From: Sipunculus nudus
Taxonomy: Eukaryota; Annelida; Sipuncula; Golfingiida; Sipunculidae
Assembly (NCBI GenBank): GCA_026874595.1
Contig: CM049322.1
Coordinates: forward strand, 21,218,400-21,282,399
Length of the DNA stretch: 64,000 nt
Direction of reading: 5' to 3'
Under the pieces are notes generated by a model that was given only the letters and a program-made list of their open reading frames with translations, made no database searches and was not told the origin of the DNA. How positions within the stretch are numbered: position 1 is the stretch's first letter; each line of letters starts with the position of its first letter. The position numbers and the translations under genes are program-made. This document shows, piece by piece, positions 48,400 through 59,150 of this stretch.

Positions 48400-48740
48400 A
48401 ATATATGTAGCAAACACTCTCTCATAAGTCATTTGACCTCAGAGTCAATCACAATCATGCATTTTCACCACAATAACACATCTTGATATACAGTTTCTTT
48501 TGGAGAAGTGTCTTATTGATAAGCTCTCTACTTAGCATTCGTACAGAATTGTTGGCGTCCTGGTGATGAGAGCAGCAGGAAAGTCGGCAGTACTCCTTTT
48601 TCAGGTCATCATAGAGATGATGCCGAGGTTAAATGTAGTTTTGGCTGCAGGGGTCATTGCCGGAGAGTAGTCCGGAGAGTAGTGTCTTTGCAAAGGCCAG
48701 GGCAAACACGCCACAAAATAAATTTATAAAAAAAGATAGG
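48400..48740. other. Protein-like island readable on both strands
   Basis: The plus strand between about 48545 and 48669 is open as RIVGVLVMRAAGKSAVLLFQ then VIIEMMPRLNVVLAAGVIAG with a stop soon after; the minus strand gives a Cys/His-rich stretch (HHLYDDLKKEYCRLSCCSHH) behind an in-frame stop. Both look more protein-like than random but I cannot tell which, if either, is real. It could be an old transposon fragment. Confidence 0.25.
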
Positions 48741-49252
48741 GTTATGTTTTACATATCTTCACAGTAACATAGTAAAGTTTATTTTATTTTTAATATATAA
48801 CAATTTATTAGATACCACTGATAAATAAATAGATCTGTGAAACAAGCAATCATCACGATGTTTCATATATAAATATGTTTTAATATATAAAATATAAATA
48901 TAAATATAAATATAAAATTTAAATTGTCACTAGACTCCTTATAAACCATTTTGGATAAACATAATTATTCTTTATACTCAGAAGATAAATAATGAAGAGA
49001 TAAATTATGATAATACGGTGGTTTAAATGGCACACTATTTTGATAGGGTTGTACTTTTTTGTCTAAAAGGCCATATACTATTTCATGTCATATAACCGAG
49101 TGTACTTTCATTGGTAAGTATACAGGCGGTGGCGGAGGCTTGTGCTCTGTGAGTACTTTCTAGTTACCTTTGTTGTCACTAACACTATAATAAGACTTTA
49201 GGGTAAACGCATTTAGGTATGACCAATTCACCAACTTAATATCAGATACACC

Positions 49253-49453
49253 TTACATGATAAATGAAGCACTAACATGGGCAAAGGTCTTTCGATATCC
49301 TGCATGGTCCACCTCCCTCTCGCGGATGTTCTTGGCGACGTAAAACAGACTATCAACAGGGACTACCCGTAAATACTTGCTGACCTCTTCTCCGAGCTTG
49401 GCTTCATAAGGAATAACAAGTGCGTTGGACACCCCAAGATCAGGCAAATCCAT
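49253..49453 (-). CDS. Hypothetical protein, possible first coding exon
   Basis: The minus-strand ORF reads MDLPDLGVSNALVIPYEAKL, GEEVSKYLRVVPVDSLFYVA, KNIREREVDHAGYRKTFAH and a few more residues. Charge and hydrophobic residues alternate as in a folded protein. A possible donor, CAT|GTTAGT, falls after KTFAH in phase 0. It lies between two inverted repeat arms (47872 and 49517), so it may be cargo of that element or the first exon of an unrelated gene. The family is not recognised. Confidence 0.3.
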   Translation of the reverse strand: MDLPDLGVSNALVIPYEAKLGEEVSKYLRVVPVDSLFYVAKNIREREVDHAGYRKTFAHVSASFIM

Positions 49454-49516
49454 TTAAGTTCTGAGAAATGTTGTCTGATTACAAAAGTCATCAAGATAAT
49501 AAAAAAAATAACGTAA

Positions 49517-49685
49517 AACTAACAAAAACTAAAATCGGTTATTGGGCCAAGCCCATCTACAGACGGGCCAGAAAGTGCATGGTATCAAATCCGTTATTTG
49601 GCTGCCCATCTGCAGATGGGCAGCCCAATAACGGATCCTCATATGGGCCATGCCCATCGGCAGATGGGCCAGATCCGCAGACAGG
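49517..49685. repeat. Right inverted arm plus palindrome cluster
   Basis: 49517-49598 is the complement of 47872-47952 with few changes. Next to it are further copies of the palindrome: degenerate at 49551, perfect near 49603, near-perfect near 49643 (gcccatcggcagatgggc). Confidence 0.8.
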
Positions 49686-49757
49686 CTCCAACATCGGTAC
49701 TGCCATCTTGCGGAAAATTATATAACTATTTACCACTTTGGCCCTCAGTTTATCTCA

Positions 49758-50830
49758 GCTGAATGAAGTCATCTGAGCTTTAGCGATCACTCTTTGTCCG
49801 GCGTTCGTCTGTCTGTCCGTGAATCATGTACACATCGTAACCGCTTGTTCTGGAATCTTTTAACTTCACATCTCCTTCATTTATTTTGATGTGTCCCTAT
49901 ATATGTATGATCTGGACCATAATTTGATCTATATTCACCACGCAACACAAAAATGATTCGCTGGTTTTCTATATTTTAGCCGAGGCTAAAATTCATGACC
50001 TTTTGACCTCTGGTGACCTCTATATTGAGCTTATTTGCATATAATATGTATTATCCCAACCGGCATGGCCATTACAACAGTATGAGGGGTATTTTATTGT
50101 TCTAAGTTAAATATTGATGGAGTTATGTTAATTTATATTTCCCCTACCCCTAATTTGCCGTTTCTCACGAAATCCTTAATATTGAACCAACGTCTTTTGT
50201 TCAGATGCTTTAATTTTGAGTAAACCTTGAATACGTGATATAAACCCTCATCAGGCCATAAATTGATCACTAAATGTTGTTCTAATTTCTCCATGCAGAG
50301 GAGTAATGAGTCTCTAGATTTTGGGCATGGGGATAATCTCATGACCTTTTGACCCCTGTTGACCTCAATATTGACCTAATTTGCATATTTATTGTTCTAG
50401 GTTAAACATTGATGTAGTTTTGGCCATTTTAATATTTATCCTACACTTGATATGGAGTTTCTCACAAAATCCTTAATATTGCACCAGTGTCTCTTGTTCA
50501 GGTGCTTTTATTTTGAGTAAACCTTGCACATGCACATGTGACCCAAAATATTTCAAGGGTGTGATATGACGCGCGTCATAAATTGACCATTTGATCAAAT
50601 TCCGCCATGCACAGGAATCATGTGTTGTCAATTTCTATATTTTGGGCATGGGAAAAATCCAATCACCTTTTGATCCCTGTTGTCTTCAATATTGACCTTA
50701 TTTGCATATCGTCTGAATGGGCTTGTTTTAAGCAATAATTTGATAGGTACTTTGTTATTCTGGGTTAACTAGTTATAAAGGTCATTTTAATTTCCCCTAT
50801 ATGTATGATATTTGATAGTGAAAATGCCAG
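49758..50830. repeat. Hairpin-headed repeat with ~290 bp 'GACCTTTTGACC' units
   Basis: The head (CTCAGCTG...CATCTGAG near 49761-49786, then 'tagcgatcactctttgtcc' and GTCTGTCTGTCCGTG) is followed by three diverged units with 'catgaccttttgacctc', 'ttgacctcaatattgacc', 'atttgcatat' and 'ttattgttct'. It matches 30000-30780 and, inverted, 21765-21990. Confidence 0.7.
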
Positions 50831-51315
50831 TAATAAGGTAAGGTCATGTATTTCTTCATTGTATTTTTAATTTACAGCATATTATTTCTATTTCCGTACC
50901 ATTGTTTTTTTTAACTTATTATAATACAAGTAAGAATCTAACAGAACATGGATTTCCCATCAATGATTATTAAATATAATAATTTACGGTGAATTAAACT
51001 GTTTTCCGCCCTATTTCATCCATTTATGTCATGGACGTTACGCGGCATCATCCGATCAGCCGGATAACTGATAGGTTAGACACGATGACCGATCGGATGT
51101 TGGGTCTCCCTTAGGTCAGACTCAATATCCGATCATGATGTACCGACGCATGTGAATGAAAAACACAGATTAAATAAAACCTCTATGATCCCTGGGTCAA
51201 TTCGTATGATACCGTTTGTATATTTTACAGATATCCAAATCTACCAATAAACAGCTTTGAGATCGACTGAGGTATTCAATTTGTAACAACCCCCCCCCCC
51301 CCATTTTTCCGACGT

Positions 51316-51937
51316 TTGTTTTTAGGCTCTTGCATGTTCTTGTGCCTATTATACAAACATTTCCCACCCGGCAGCCCTCTTAAAAAACTGTTCAACAGAA
51401 ACAATATGAAAGTCAGCTCCAGCTGTCGCCCAAACCAAGGCAGCAGCATCAGAAACCACATCCGAAAAGTTCAGCAACAACCATCGAGCCCCCACCCAAT
51501 CCAGCTTGCAACTGCAGGAATAAAGGCGAATGTCCACTGAACGGCGACTACTTAATAACAACTGTGTTTACAAAGCTGATATAACAACAAACAATGGGAC
51601 TGTCTCATACATAGGAAACACAGGAAATACTTTCAAAAGCCGCTATGCGAACCACAAGAAGCCCTTTAAATACGAGCAGTATGAAAAGAAACAGAACTAT
51701 CAAAATATATTTGGAAACACATGGTCCGTAATCGCTGATCCAGGTATGACAATAGTGACTAACAAGTGTAATTTATGCAAACAGGGAAAACTACAAATCA
51801 TGACGCACAAAGGAACGCCACTCCTTAATAAACGAACACACTTGCAGGCATCATACAGCAAAAACCAGCCAACTGTGAATAATCTCACACACGCACGCAT
51901 ACATGAACAAACACAAACCAACAAACCCGTCACCTGA
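51316..51937 (+). pseudogene. Penelope-like element, 3' end of ORF with GIY-YIG endonuclease, frameshifted
   Basis: The upstream frame gives HFPPGSPLKKLFNRNNMKVS and SSCRPNQGSSIRNHIRK (linker between RT and endonuclease), the second frame the zinc-binding CNCRNKGECPLNGDYL (51508-51555), and the third NNCVYKADITTNN, SYIGNTGNTFKSRYANHKKP, then CNLCKQGKLQI and LLNKRTHLQ. CVYKA stands for the GIY strand, SYIG for YIG, followed by the conserved Arg and the NHK block. Two frameshifts (near 51500 and 51552) disable it. RT is absent: the copy is 5'-truncated near 51300 at a C run. In intact elements the nuclease nicks the target. A hammerhead ribozyme follows immediately, as expected for this group. 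Confidence 0.9.
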
Positions 51938-51977
51938 TGAGTGCCACGCAGTGCGCACGAAACCTACGGGTAGTGAC
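51929..51977 (+). ncRNA. Type I hammerhead ribozyme
   Basis: All conserved parts are present in order: stem I 5' strand GTCAC (51929-51933), core CTGATGA (51934-51940), stem II GTGC/GCAC (51941-51944, 51955-51958) with a 10-nt loop, core GAA (51959-51961), stem III ACC/GGT (51962-51964, 51969-51971) closed by a stable UACG tetraloop, cleavage nucleotide A51972 (a GUA site), and stem I 3' strand GTGAC (51973-51977), which pairs fully with the 5' strand. Predicted self-cleavage is after A51972. Penelope-like elements are known to carry type I hammerheads with very short stem III in their terminal repeats, as here. Confidence 0.9.
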
Positions 51978-52087
51978 ATTAATGCATTGATGCATTTTTA
52001 TGAACTTTTTTGTCTGCTTTTACTGTCTTATAGTGACATTAATGCATTGATGCATTTTTATTAACCTTTTTGTCTGCTTTTACTGTC
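51971..52087 (+). repeat. 60-bp direct duplication starting at the ribozyme cleavage site
   Basis: 51971-52030 and 52031-52087 are the same unit (tagtgacattaatgcattga...) with two differences in 57 positions. The unit starts at the UA of the hammerhead cleavage site. An AATAAA follows at 52088. Confidence 0.9.
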
Positions 52088-52274
52088 AATAAAATAAAAG
52101 TATATAAATATGTGAATATTAAATATATTGATAATATACTAATGTATACTTATTGATATCTGTAAATGAACAACGGTGGATTGGCCCGTGCGAGGTTAAA
52201 ACCTAATCCAGAGATATTGGGGATCAGTGAATGGGTCTGATGAACTCTTAAGGTTGCTAAATAGCTAAAATCAG

Positions 52275-52340
52275 TTATTCGGCCTGACTCGTCTCACCAT
52301 TTTGATCGCCAGATATTTGGGATCGGTAAAATGGTGTGAC
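52275..52340. repeat. Imperfect hairpin around CACCATTTT/AAAATGGTG
   Basis: CACCATTTTGATC near 52295 pairs with GATCGGTAAAATGGTG near 52320. No function visible. Confidence 0.5.
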
Positions 52341-52370
52341 CCATTTTCAGATCGGAAGATAGCACACAAC

Positions 52371-52390
52371 ACACACACACACACACACAC

Positions 52391-52437
<47 letters not shown>
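52371..52437. repeat. (CA)n(TA)n(CA)n compound microsatellite
   Basis: CA repeats, a central TA run and CA repeats again. Confidence 0.95.
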
Positions 52438-52440
<3 letters not shown>

Positions 52441-52756
52441 GACACTTGTGCACCATGTGACAAGCGAGTAAGCTGCATTTCTAGCACACTTCTATAAATC
52501 TTTGCTGCGTCCAATAAAACACGCGTTCTGTATGTTAGAAACGTGTGTTCTTACTGCATTCAGTGAGTTTAACTGGTACTGTACTGTGACGAAGCATTCC
52601 TCCATGTCACTCCCGTGAAACTGGCCGTGACTTCATAATTGCTCCAGCTCTTTGGTTATTCAGAATAATTACGTATTATTATCCTCATTAAACAGTAATT
52701 AGGAATTCCATTTGATGTAACCGTTCCCGATAATCGTTTCTCTCTTTTAAGAAAGA

Positions 52757-52775
52757 GAGGGGGGGGGGGAGAGAC

Positions 52776-52849
<74 letters not shown>

Positions 52850-52862
52850 TGGGGGGGGGGGA
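52757..52862. repeat. (GA)n microsatellite with flanking G runs
   Basis: About 45 GA repeats bounded by G9-G10 runs. Confidence 0.95.
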
Positions 52863-54449
52863 GCGTGTGTAAAAAGGAGTGATGATGATAATAATTAAGG
52901 TTGTTGTTAATGTTGATGGTGATAATGATAGTTTTGTTATATAAATATATCCATGAAACTGTTTGCTTACTGTAGTAAGGGGCTATTAAAACATTGGACC
53001 GGGCGCGATCGCAGGTGTAAACATGAACATAGCGCGTGCATCACCATGCCACAACACGTGTCAATCAGTAGGTGCCCTGAGTGTGTTGGCCCAAAAACTG
53101 TTATACATGTTGCTGATGGCTTAAACATCGTGTGTTGCGACTCACAATCAAACCTTGGTTCAAGAGGCCTTGTTATGGTAAACAGACACACGTGGAATGT
53201 TTACCAACATGGAGAGCCATAACAGGGGGTAAAACAACCGTATGCAATTTTGTGTATATCAAAACTGAACTGATAGTGTGAAAGAGTAGGCATAATATTG
53301 CTCCTGTTTATGTCCCTTTAAGTAAATAAAAAAAAAAGAATTAAGATAGTAAAACCTGAAAATATGAAAACAAATTGTCCGAAAATGTTTCGATCTTGGC
53401 TTGTGATGTACTTACACGTACAAGCCCTTCTTCGCAAATCATAATGATGTTTTGAGAGATATTTAATCTCATATTAAATCCTGTCTGAGAATTTTACAGG
53501 TATGAAACAGAAACACATCGCATTGGATGCATTCAAACAAGAATAAGTGAATAAGTGGCCTCCCTTGAGGCGCATACGATAACGATATGAGGCAGACGTG
53601 GATGGGAGATTCTAAAGATTTCTGAGTCAACCGAACTCGAACAATAATCTGAATACCAATGCTACCGTAAAGATTTTAAAAGTGAAAAAAAGCATGGAGA
53701 TATTTAGACATTTTATCACGAAAAAAGAGATAAATAATTATTTAAGATAAGATAGACTGTAACTGATGAAACATTCTACTTTGATCAAACAACAAAATTT
53801 TCAGTTGAATTGTATCGTGCTGATCAAATTATGTTGATAAAATGATAAAAGATAATAAAAATTACAGCTCAGTTTGACTCAAACTATCAGTACCTATATG
53901 TCTTTGTTTTTATTGTTCACCTCTCTTCAAATTATAAACCAGAAAGGTTTCTCTTGACTCATCTGTACTAAAGATAACACGCGCACACCGTCCTGATTAA
54001 TGAGTCTGTTAACGCCAGTGACAAAAAGGACCAGTGCACACCGTGAGGATTAAAGTGTCGGTTAACGCAAATGACAAAGACGAGAGAAAAAAAGATGAAT
54101 AAGTGTACTGTGTTAGTTACAACACGTCCCATCATGTTCATCATCACCACAGCTACAAAGGGCGGTGTAATTTCTAAGTAAGGGAAAGTGTGACATTTCA
54201 CGTGAATTTGTTTATGGAAAATATCAAATGGATATTTTTTTTTAAATTTTCATCAATGTAGAATATGTCTGGCAATAGGTATACATCTTGGAGAAAAACT
54301 CGATAACTCCCTCAAAGAAAACAAATACACCTATCCTGGTTAGAAACTATGATTTACAACATTTAAATGCAGCAGTTTTCATCCAGCGTTCCTGAGACGA
54401 ATTTTGGCACAATATTATACAAATTTAGCGCTTGGGGTTCTGGTCGTAG
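52863..54449. other. Non-coding, no gene recognised
   Basis: The overlapping ORFs at 52953-53222 (plus) and 52967-53191 (minus) are Cys/His-rich but match no motif I know. The remainder is AT-rich. Confidence 0.4.
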
Positions 54450-55075
54450 CGGAGTCGATGTGCAACTCAGGGTTGTCTACATACCCATGTGGATTTGTTA
54501 CTTAGGGAGGTCGTTGGAGTGGGGTGGTCGTGTTACTCAGAATTGTCGTCATAGCGAAGTGAGCGTGTTATTTGGGGTTGTCCTCATAACCATGTGGTCG
54601 TGTTACTCAGGATGGTCGTCATAGCTGAGTTGAGGTGTGACACAGGGTGGTCGTCATAGCGGAGTTGACGTATTACTCAGGGTGGTCGTCATAGCGGAGT
54701 GGTCGTGTTACTCAGGGTGGTCGTCATAGCGGGTGGACGTGTTACTTAGGATGGTCGTCATAGCGGAGTGGTCGTGTTACTCAGGGTGGTCGTCACCGCC
54801 GGATGAACGTGTTACTTAGGGTGGTTGTTGGAGTGGGGTGGTTATATTACACATGGTGGTCGTCATGGCGGAGTGGACGTGCTACTCAGAGTGGTCGTCT
54901 TAGCTGACTCGATGTGCTACTCTGAATGATCGTCACAGCCGGATGGATGTGTCACTTAGGGTTGTCGTTGGAGTGGGGTGGTCATTATATTCAGGGTGGT
55001 CGTCATAGCGGTGTTGATGTGATACTGAGGGTGGACGTCATAGCGGGGTGGTCGTGTTACCTGGGGTGGCCTTGC
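54450..55075. repeat. Diverged minisatellite, ~35 bp unit, about 18 copies
   Basis: The unit is near 'gtgttactcagggtggtcgt' plus 'catagcggagtggtc'. Copies vary in sequence and length. ORFs inside are repeat-derived. Confidence 0.9.
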
Positions 55076-55687
55076 TCGATTTGTGTGTTTGAGTTCGTTA
55101 CTTTCCCTCCAAAATCGATACACTGCCAGATATGTCCTACATTGATAAAATAAAAAAAATGAATCGTTTGATCTCTTTTTAACAAAATGTACGTGAAATG
55201 TCACAATTTTCCTTATTTAGCCACTAAAGCTCCCATGGTAGATGTGGTAACGGAGAACGAGACGGGACGTGTTGTAGACATATATTCAGAATTTTATTGT
55301 CTTTTATCTCATTGACGTTAACAGACACATTAATCATCATGGTGTGTGCGATATAGCTTGAGTGCAGATGATTTAAGAGAAAACAACTTCCTGGTTTTGT
55401 CATTTGAAGAGATGTGATAAAAACACACATGGGTACTGACATTTTTAGGCTACTTAACTGGTAAATTTATTTTCCGTTAATAATCACCCGGGTGTAATTT
55501 AACTGAAAATTCGGACTGGATCAAAATGTAATTAGTAATTATAAGTAATTATATAAACTTCCGTGTATGTGACATTTCTGAATAGATATAACATATACGT
55601 ATTACATATATGAAAAGAGATGGAACATGAAGATAGATGGACTGAGGTGGAATATGAATACACAACAAAGTCGTTCATTTCGAAGGA

Positions 55688-55730
<43 letters not shown>

Positions 55731-56100
55731 AATGACAGATAGATAGATAATATGTGACTTTCATTCAATACACCTGAAAGGAAACCCATGTGGCTTATAT
55801 GAGCAAACACCTATCAGGTGGAAATGTTCATAAAAATTCACAAGATTTAACACAAATCAAGTTGCCGAGAATCACACTGTTGCTCATAACTTGATAAACG
55901 GTCATAACAAAGTTATGCATAACTTAACATAAATTTCTGCAACCAAATGAAAAGAAAGGTGAATTATGAATATTAAACGTCACTAGGCGTTTCCCGAGTA
56001 GAGTCAATCTTGTGTGTTAGTCTTTACTTGTAAATCCTGTTGTCACACCACTTTCTTTATCCAATCAGAACTAACTTCCTCGTTACTGCGGGTTAACAAT
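55076..56100. other. Non-coding with (GT)n microsatellite
   Basis: A run of about 19 GT repeats at 55691-55728; otherwise nothing. Confidence 0.5.
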
Positions 56101-56103
56101 GCG

Positions 56104-56122
56104 TGACGTCAGCGTCTATATC
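56104..56122 (+). promoter_or_regulatory. CRE and TATA-like promoter elements
   Basis: A perfect CRE palindrome TGACGTCA (56104-56111) is followed 5 bp later by CTATATCT (56116-56123). A start site about 25-30 bp farther on would give a 5' UTR of roughly 20 nt before the ATG at 56167. The spacing of CRE, TATA and ATG supports a compact cAMP-responsive promoter; this is inference. Confidence 0.5.
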
Positions 56123-56166
56123 TCCCCCCGCCTGACGCTACAGATCGTCTTTGCAAGCAGACCATC

Positions 56167-56227
56167 ATGAAAGTCGGTTTGGCGCTGGGAATCCTAGTCG
56201 CTTTGGTGGTGGGACGAGGTGACGCAG
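56167..56227 (+). CDS. Signal-peptide first exon of an unidentified secreted protein
   Basis: The exon encodes MKVGLALGILVALVVGRGDA plus one base, a classic cleavable signal peptide: a Lys, a 13-residue hydrophobic core and small residues at the end. The donor CAG|GTACGA follows in phase 1. A promoter with CRE and TATA lies just upstream. Exons that could follow are a 26-nt micro-exon (56505-56530) and a terminal exon (57465-57521), listed separately; spliced together they would give a peptide precursor of about 47 residues. Without them the rest of the gene lies beyond sight. No family is assigned. Confidence 0.6.
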
Positions 56228-56504
56228 GTACGAACTCATCACATAACCATATCGTAATATGTTATTCACTACAGATGCTTACGAGGCTTATAATTTGTTA
56301 TATGCAGGGTATTTACACATCTTTTGTATTTTGACATAGTTTGGTAGAGGATAGGTTGGATTTCAAAGACCAAAATAATAAAAAAAAACTATTTCACACA
56401 TAGGTTGTACTTTCAAAGGGACATACTATACACAAGTATAAAACTGGAATAATAGATGCATGTAGTCTCTGTAGCAACAACTGCTCAAATTTAAATGATT
56501 GCAG

Positions 56505-56530
56505 AAGAATCCGAGGTGAAAAAAAGTAAA
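56505..56530 (+). CDS. Possible micro-exon of the 56 kb secreted peptide gene
   Basis: Acceptor GATTGCAG and donor AAA|GTATGT frame 26 nt. In the phase left by the first exon it reads E-ESEVKKSK and ends in phase 0. Such a charged spacer would suit a propeptide. The exon is tiny and the call is speculative. Confidence 0.2.
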
Positions 56531-57066
56531 GTATGTTTATACATGTATATGCATTCTACGTAGTTCCTTTAAATTAGCGTAAGAACGCTTGGTCTTTATT
56601 CATTACTTAAATACCGATCCTTGTTTTATAAAAAAAATCAATAAACATAGCAACGGTTGTATATGCCTAAGATACCCTTAGCATGTATTGTTGTTAAATA
56701 CACAAATTCTTGTGAAATGTTAACTTAAACGTAAGATTAATGTGAGAAGGGATTTATTTTTAAGTGGTTATACCAGTTTTACCTCCAGAATGAGAACCAC
56801 TGGATGGAGATTAGTCTCATTGTATGTGTAAAATTGTTGGTTGTGATGCACGGAAGACGTGATTTGACGTTTAAGTTATCCAGATCGAGTTGAGCTTATT
56901 AACACCGTGGGCAGGCCCTCTGGCCGTTTGTATTCCTGGTATTTGAGCAGGTAAAACATCAAATATTTCGCATGGAACTTGTAGAGGATTTGTCCTCAAA
57001 TGAAATGGCCTGACTACATTTAAAGTCATCATGATGTAATGACAGGTACGTATATGCGCGCTGACC

Positions 57067-57070
<4 letters not shown>

Positions 57071-57124
<54 letters not shown>
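57071..57124. repeat. (AT)n microsatellite
   Basis: About 27 AT repeats. Confidence 0.95.
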
Positions 57125-57126
<2 letters not shown>

Positions 57127-57464
57127 ACAAGTGTTAAATGACAAGTGGCATGACAACTAACCTACGTTATATTAAGTTCTATGACTATTACATACAGAAG
57201 TTGGTACGACCAAGAAGTTTTAAGATATTTATGTGGTATGGCAGCGCCACAGCTTGCCAACATTTTATGTGTGTGTGCTCGACATAAGTTTAGAAGTGAA
57301 AAAAAACTCGCAAAATTAATACGAAACGTGTATGCAAACTCAACAGTCATGACATTCATATTATGATTCTCTGTATTTTTTTTATTTGGGAGATAAATCA
57401 CCCACATCCCCGTCAACGTGTATCATATTCGAAACGCTAATTATGTATTTTCTTTAAAATATAG

Positions 57465-57521
57465 ACGAAAAGATGCCACGATGAAGATTCAGACGGGGCA
57501 GGGTATTGGAAAGGGACTTGA
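57465..57521 (+). CDS. Possible terminal exon of the 56 kb secreted peptide gene
   Basis: The acceptor (TTTTCTTTAAAATATAG) precedes 57465. In phase 0, as set by the micro-exon, it reads TKRCHDEDSDGAGYWKGT and stop: a dibasic KR site followed by a short acidic peptide with one Cys. Directly joined to the first exon (phase 1) it would instead stop after six codons. Support is phase agreement only. Confidence 0.2.
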   Translation, partial: TKRCHDEDSDGAGYWKGT

Positions 57522-57940
57522 CAGGAAACAAACACTATATAACATAGTTTTTAGTCTCAAACAATTTGTGATATAAAAAAATTATAAATGTTGAAAGGGA
57601 TTTTCCTGAATAATTTGTTTCCGTATAATCTTTAAAATTATAAGTATTATAAGTGAAATTATAAGTATTATAAGTAAAATTATTATAAGTGAAATTGTTT
57701 AAACCTTTTCTGACTAAAGTTTAAAAGAGTGATTTCATATGAATCAGATTGGAATAACTGAGGAATTGATAATTCAGTCGGTGATATGCCACAGCTTAAA
57801 TATCAGTGAATAAAAAACAGAACATTGTTTGAGGACCTCCGGTTTTACTGTTTGATCTAAAGATTGTATTACTTTTTTCATCTGACCAAATTTTATTTTT
57901 TTCCTGTTCGAACCTTAAGCTCATTATCATAATATATTCA

Positions 57941-58732
57941 GGGACGCAACCACCACTACCCCACAGCCTGTATAATCAGGGACGCAACCACCACTACCCC
58001 ACAGCCTGTATAATCAGGGACGCCACCACCACTACCCCACAGCCTGTATAATCAGGGACGCAACCACCACTACCCCACAGCCTGTATAATCAGGGACGCA
58101 ACCACCACTACCCCACAGCCTGTATAATCAGGGACGCAACCACCACTACCCCACAGCCTGTATAATCAGGGACGCAACCACCACTACCCCACAGCCTGTA
58201 TAATCAGGGACGCAACCACCACTACCCCACAGCCTGTATAATCAGGGACGCAACCACCACTACCCCACAGCCTGTATAATCAGGGACGCAACCACCACTA
58301 CCCCACAGCCTGTATAATCAGGGACGCAACCACCACTACCCCACAGCCTGTATAATCAGGGACGCAACCACCACTACCCCACAGCCTGTATAATCAGGGA
58401 CGCAACCACCACTACCCCACAGCCTGTATAATCAGGGACGCAACCACCACTACCCCACAGCCTGTATAATCAGGGACGCAACCACCACTACCCCACAGCC
58501 TGTATAATCAGGGACGCAACCACCACTACCCCACAGCCTGTATAATCAGGGACGCAACCACCACTACCCCACAGCCTGTATAATCAGGGACGCAACCACC
58601 ACTACCCCACAGCCTGTATAATCAGGGACGCAACCACCACTACCCCACAGCCTGTATAATCAGGGACGCAACCACCACTACCCCACAGCCTGTATAATCA
58701 GGGACGCAACCACCACTACCCCACAGCCTGTA
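57941..58732. repeat. 38-bp minisatellite, 21 near-identical copies
   Basis: The unit begins GGGACGCAACCACCACTACC and ends 'gcctgtataatca'. Copies are exactly 38 bp apart from 57941 to 58701; the last is cut after 32 bp. I see one variant (gacgcc for gacgca in the third copy). A length of 38 is not a multiple of three, so it is not a coding repeat. Confidence 0.97.
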
Positions 58733-58946
58733 CGCTCTTGCTACTATTTCTGATTTCCTATGAGACAGATAATTAAGAATTCAGCACACGTAAGGGCACA
58801 ACAATAAATATTTTTTTTATATTATCTATCAAAATAATGATCAACCATTAAGTAAATATTCAAAAGCATTAAACAACATGTAACGTTTATATTAATGAGT
58901 TAATGTAAGCAAGGCCAATGTTATGGTCAACAAGTCTGGTCAGCCT

Positions 58947-59150
58947 GCAGAAGCGGATCCGGGGGGGGGGTCCGGACCCCCCCCCCCTTTTTTTTTTACC
59001 TGAAGCAACCTTTTTTAAGGGGTTTTAGACGTAATTTTGCGGCCTGGACCCCCCTTTTCCAGACGTGATGACCTTTTTTCTTTAGAATTTTCATTAGTCC
59101 TCCTGGGTTGGACCCCCCCTTTTCCTAAATCCTTGATCCGCCCCTGGCCT
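58947..59150. mobile_element. MITE-like repeat ('GCGGATCC...GATCCGCCCCTG')
   Basis: The left end GCGGATCCGGGGGGG and the right end 'ccttgatccgcccctg' are inverted; the centre has 'ccagacgtgatgacctt' and 'cctgggttggaccccc'. A second copy is at 9085-9300. Confidence 0.6.

Noticed and set aside
52953-53222. 89-codon Cys-rich ORF with a 74-codon ORF opposite
   Set aside because: No motif, splice border or promoter; both strands are open by chance.
53760-53775. Second hammerhead (CTGATGAAAC) and other CTGATGA hits near 13085, 47131 and 52238
   Set aside because: None has the GAAA core with pairing stems at the right spacing.
57941-58732. CRISPR array (regular 38-bp repeats)
   Set aside because: There are no spacers: units are directly adjacent and identical. 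The genome is eukaryotic. It is a minisatellite.
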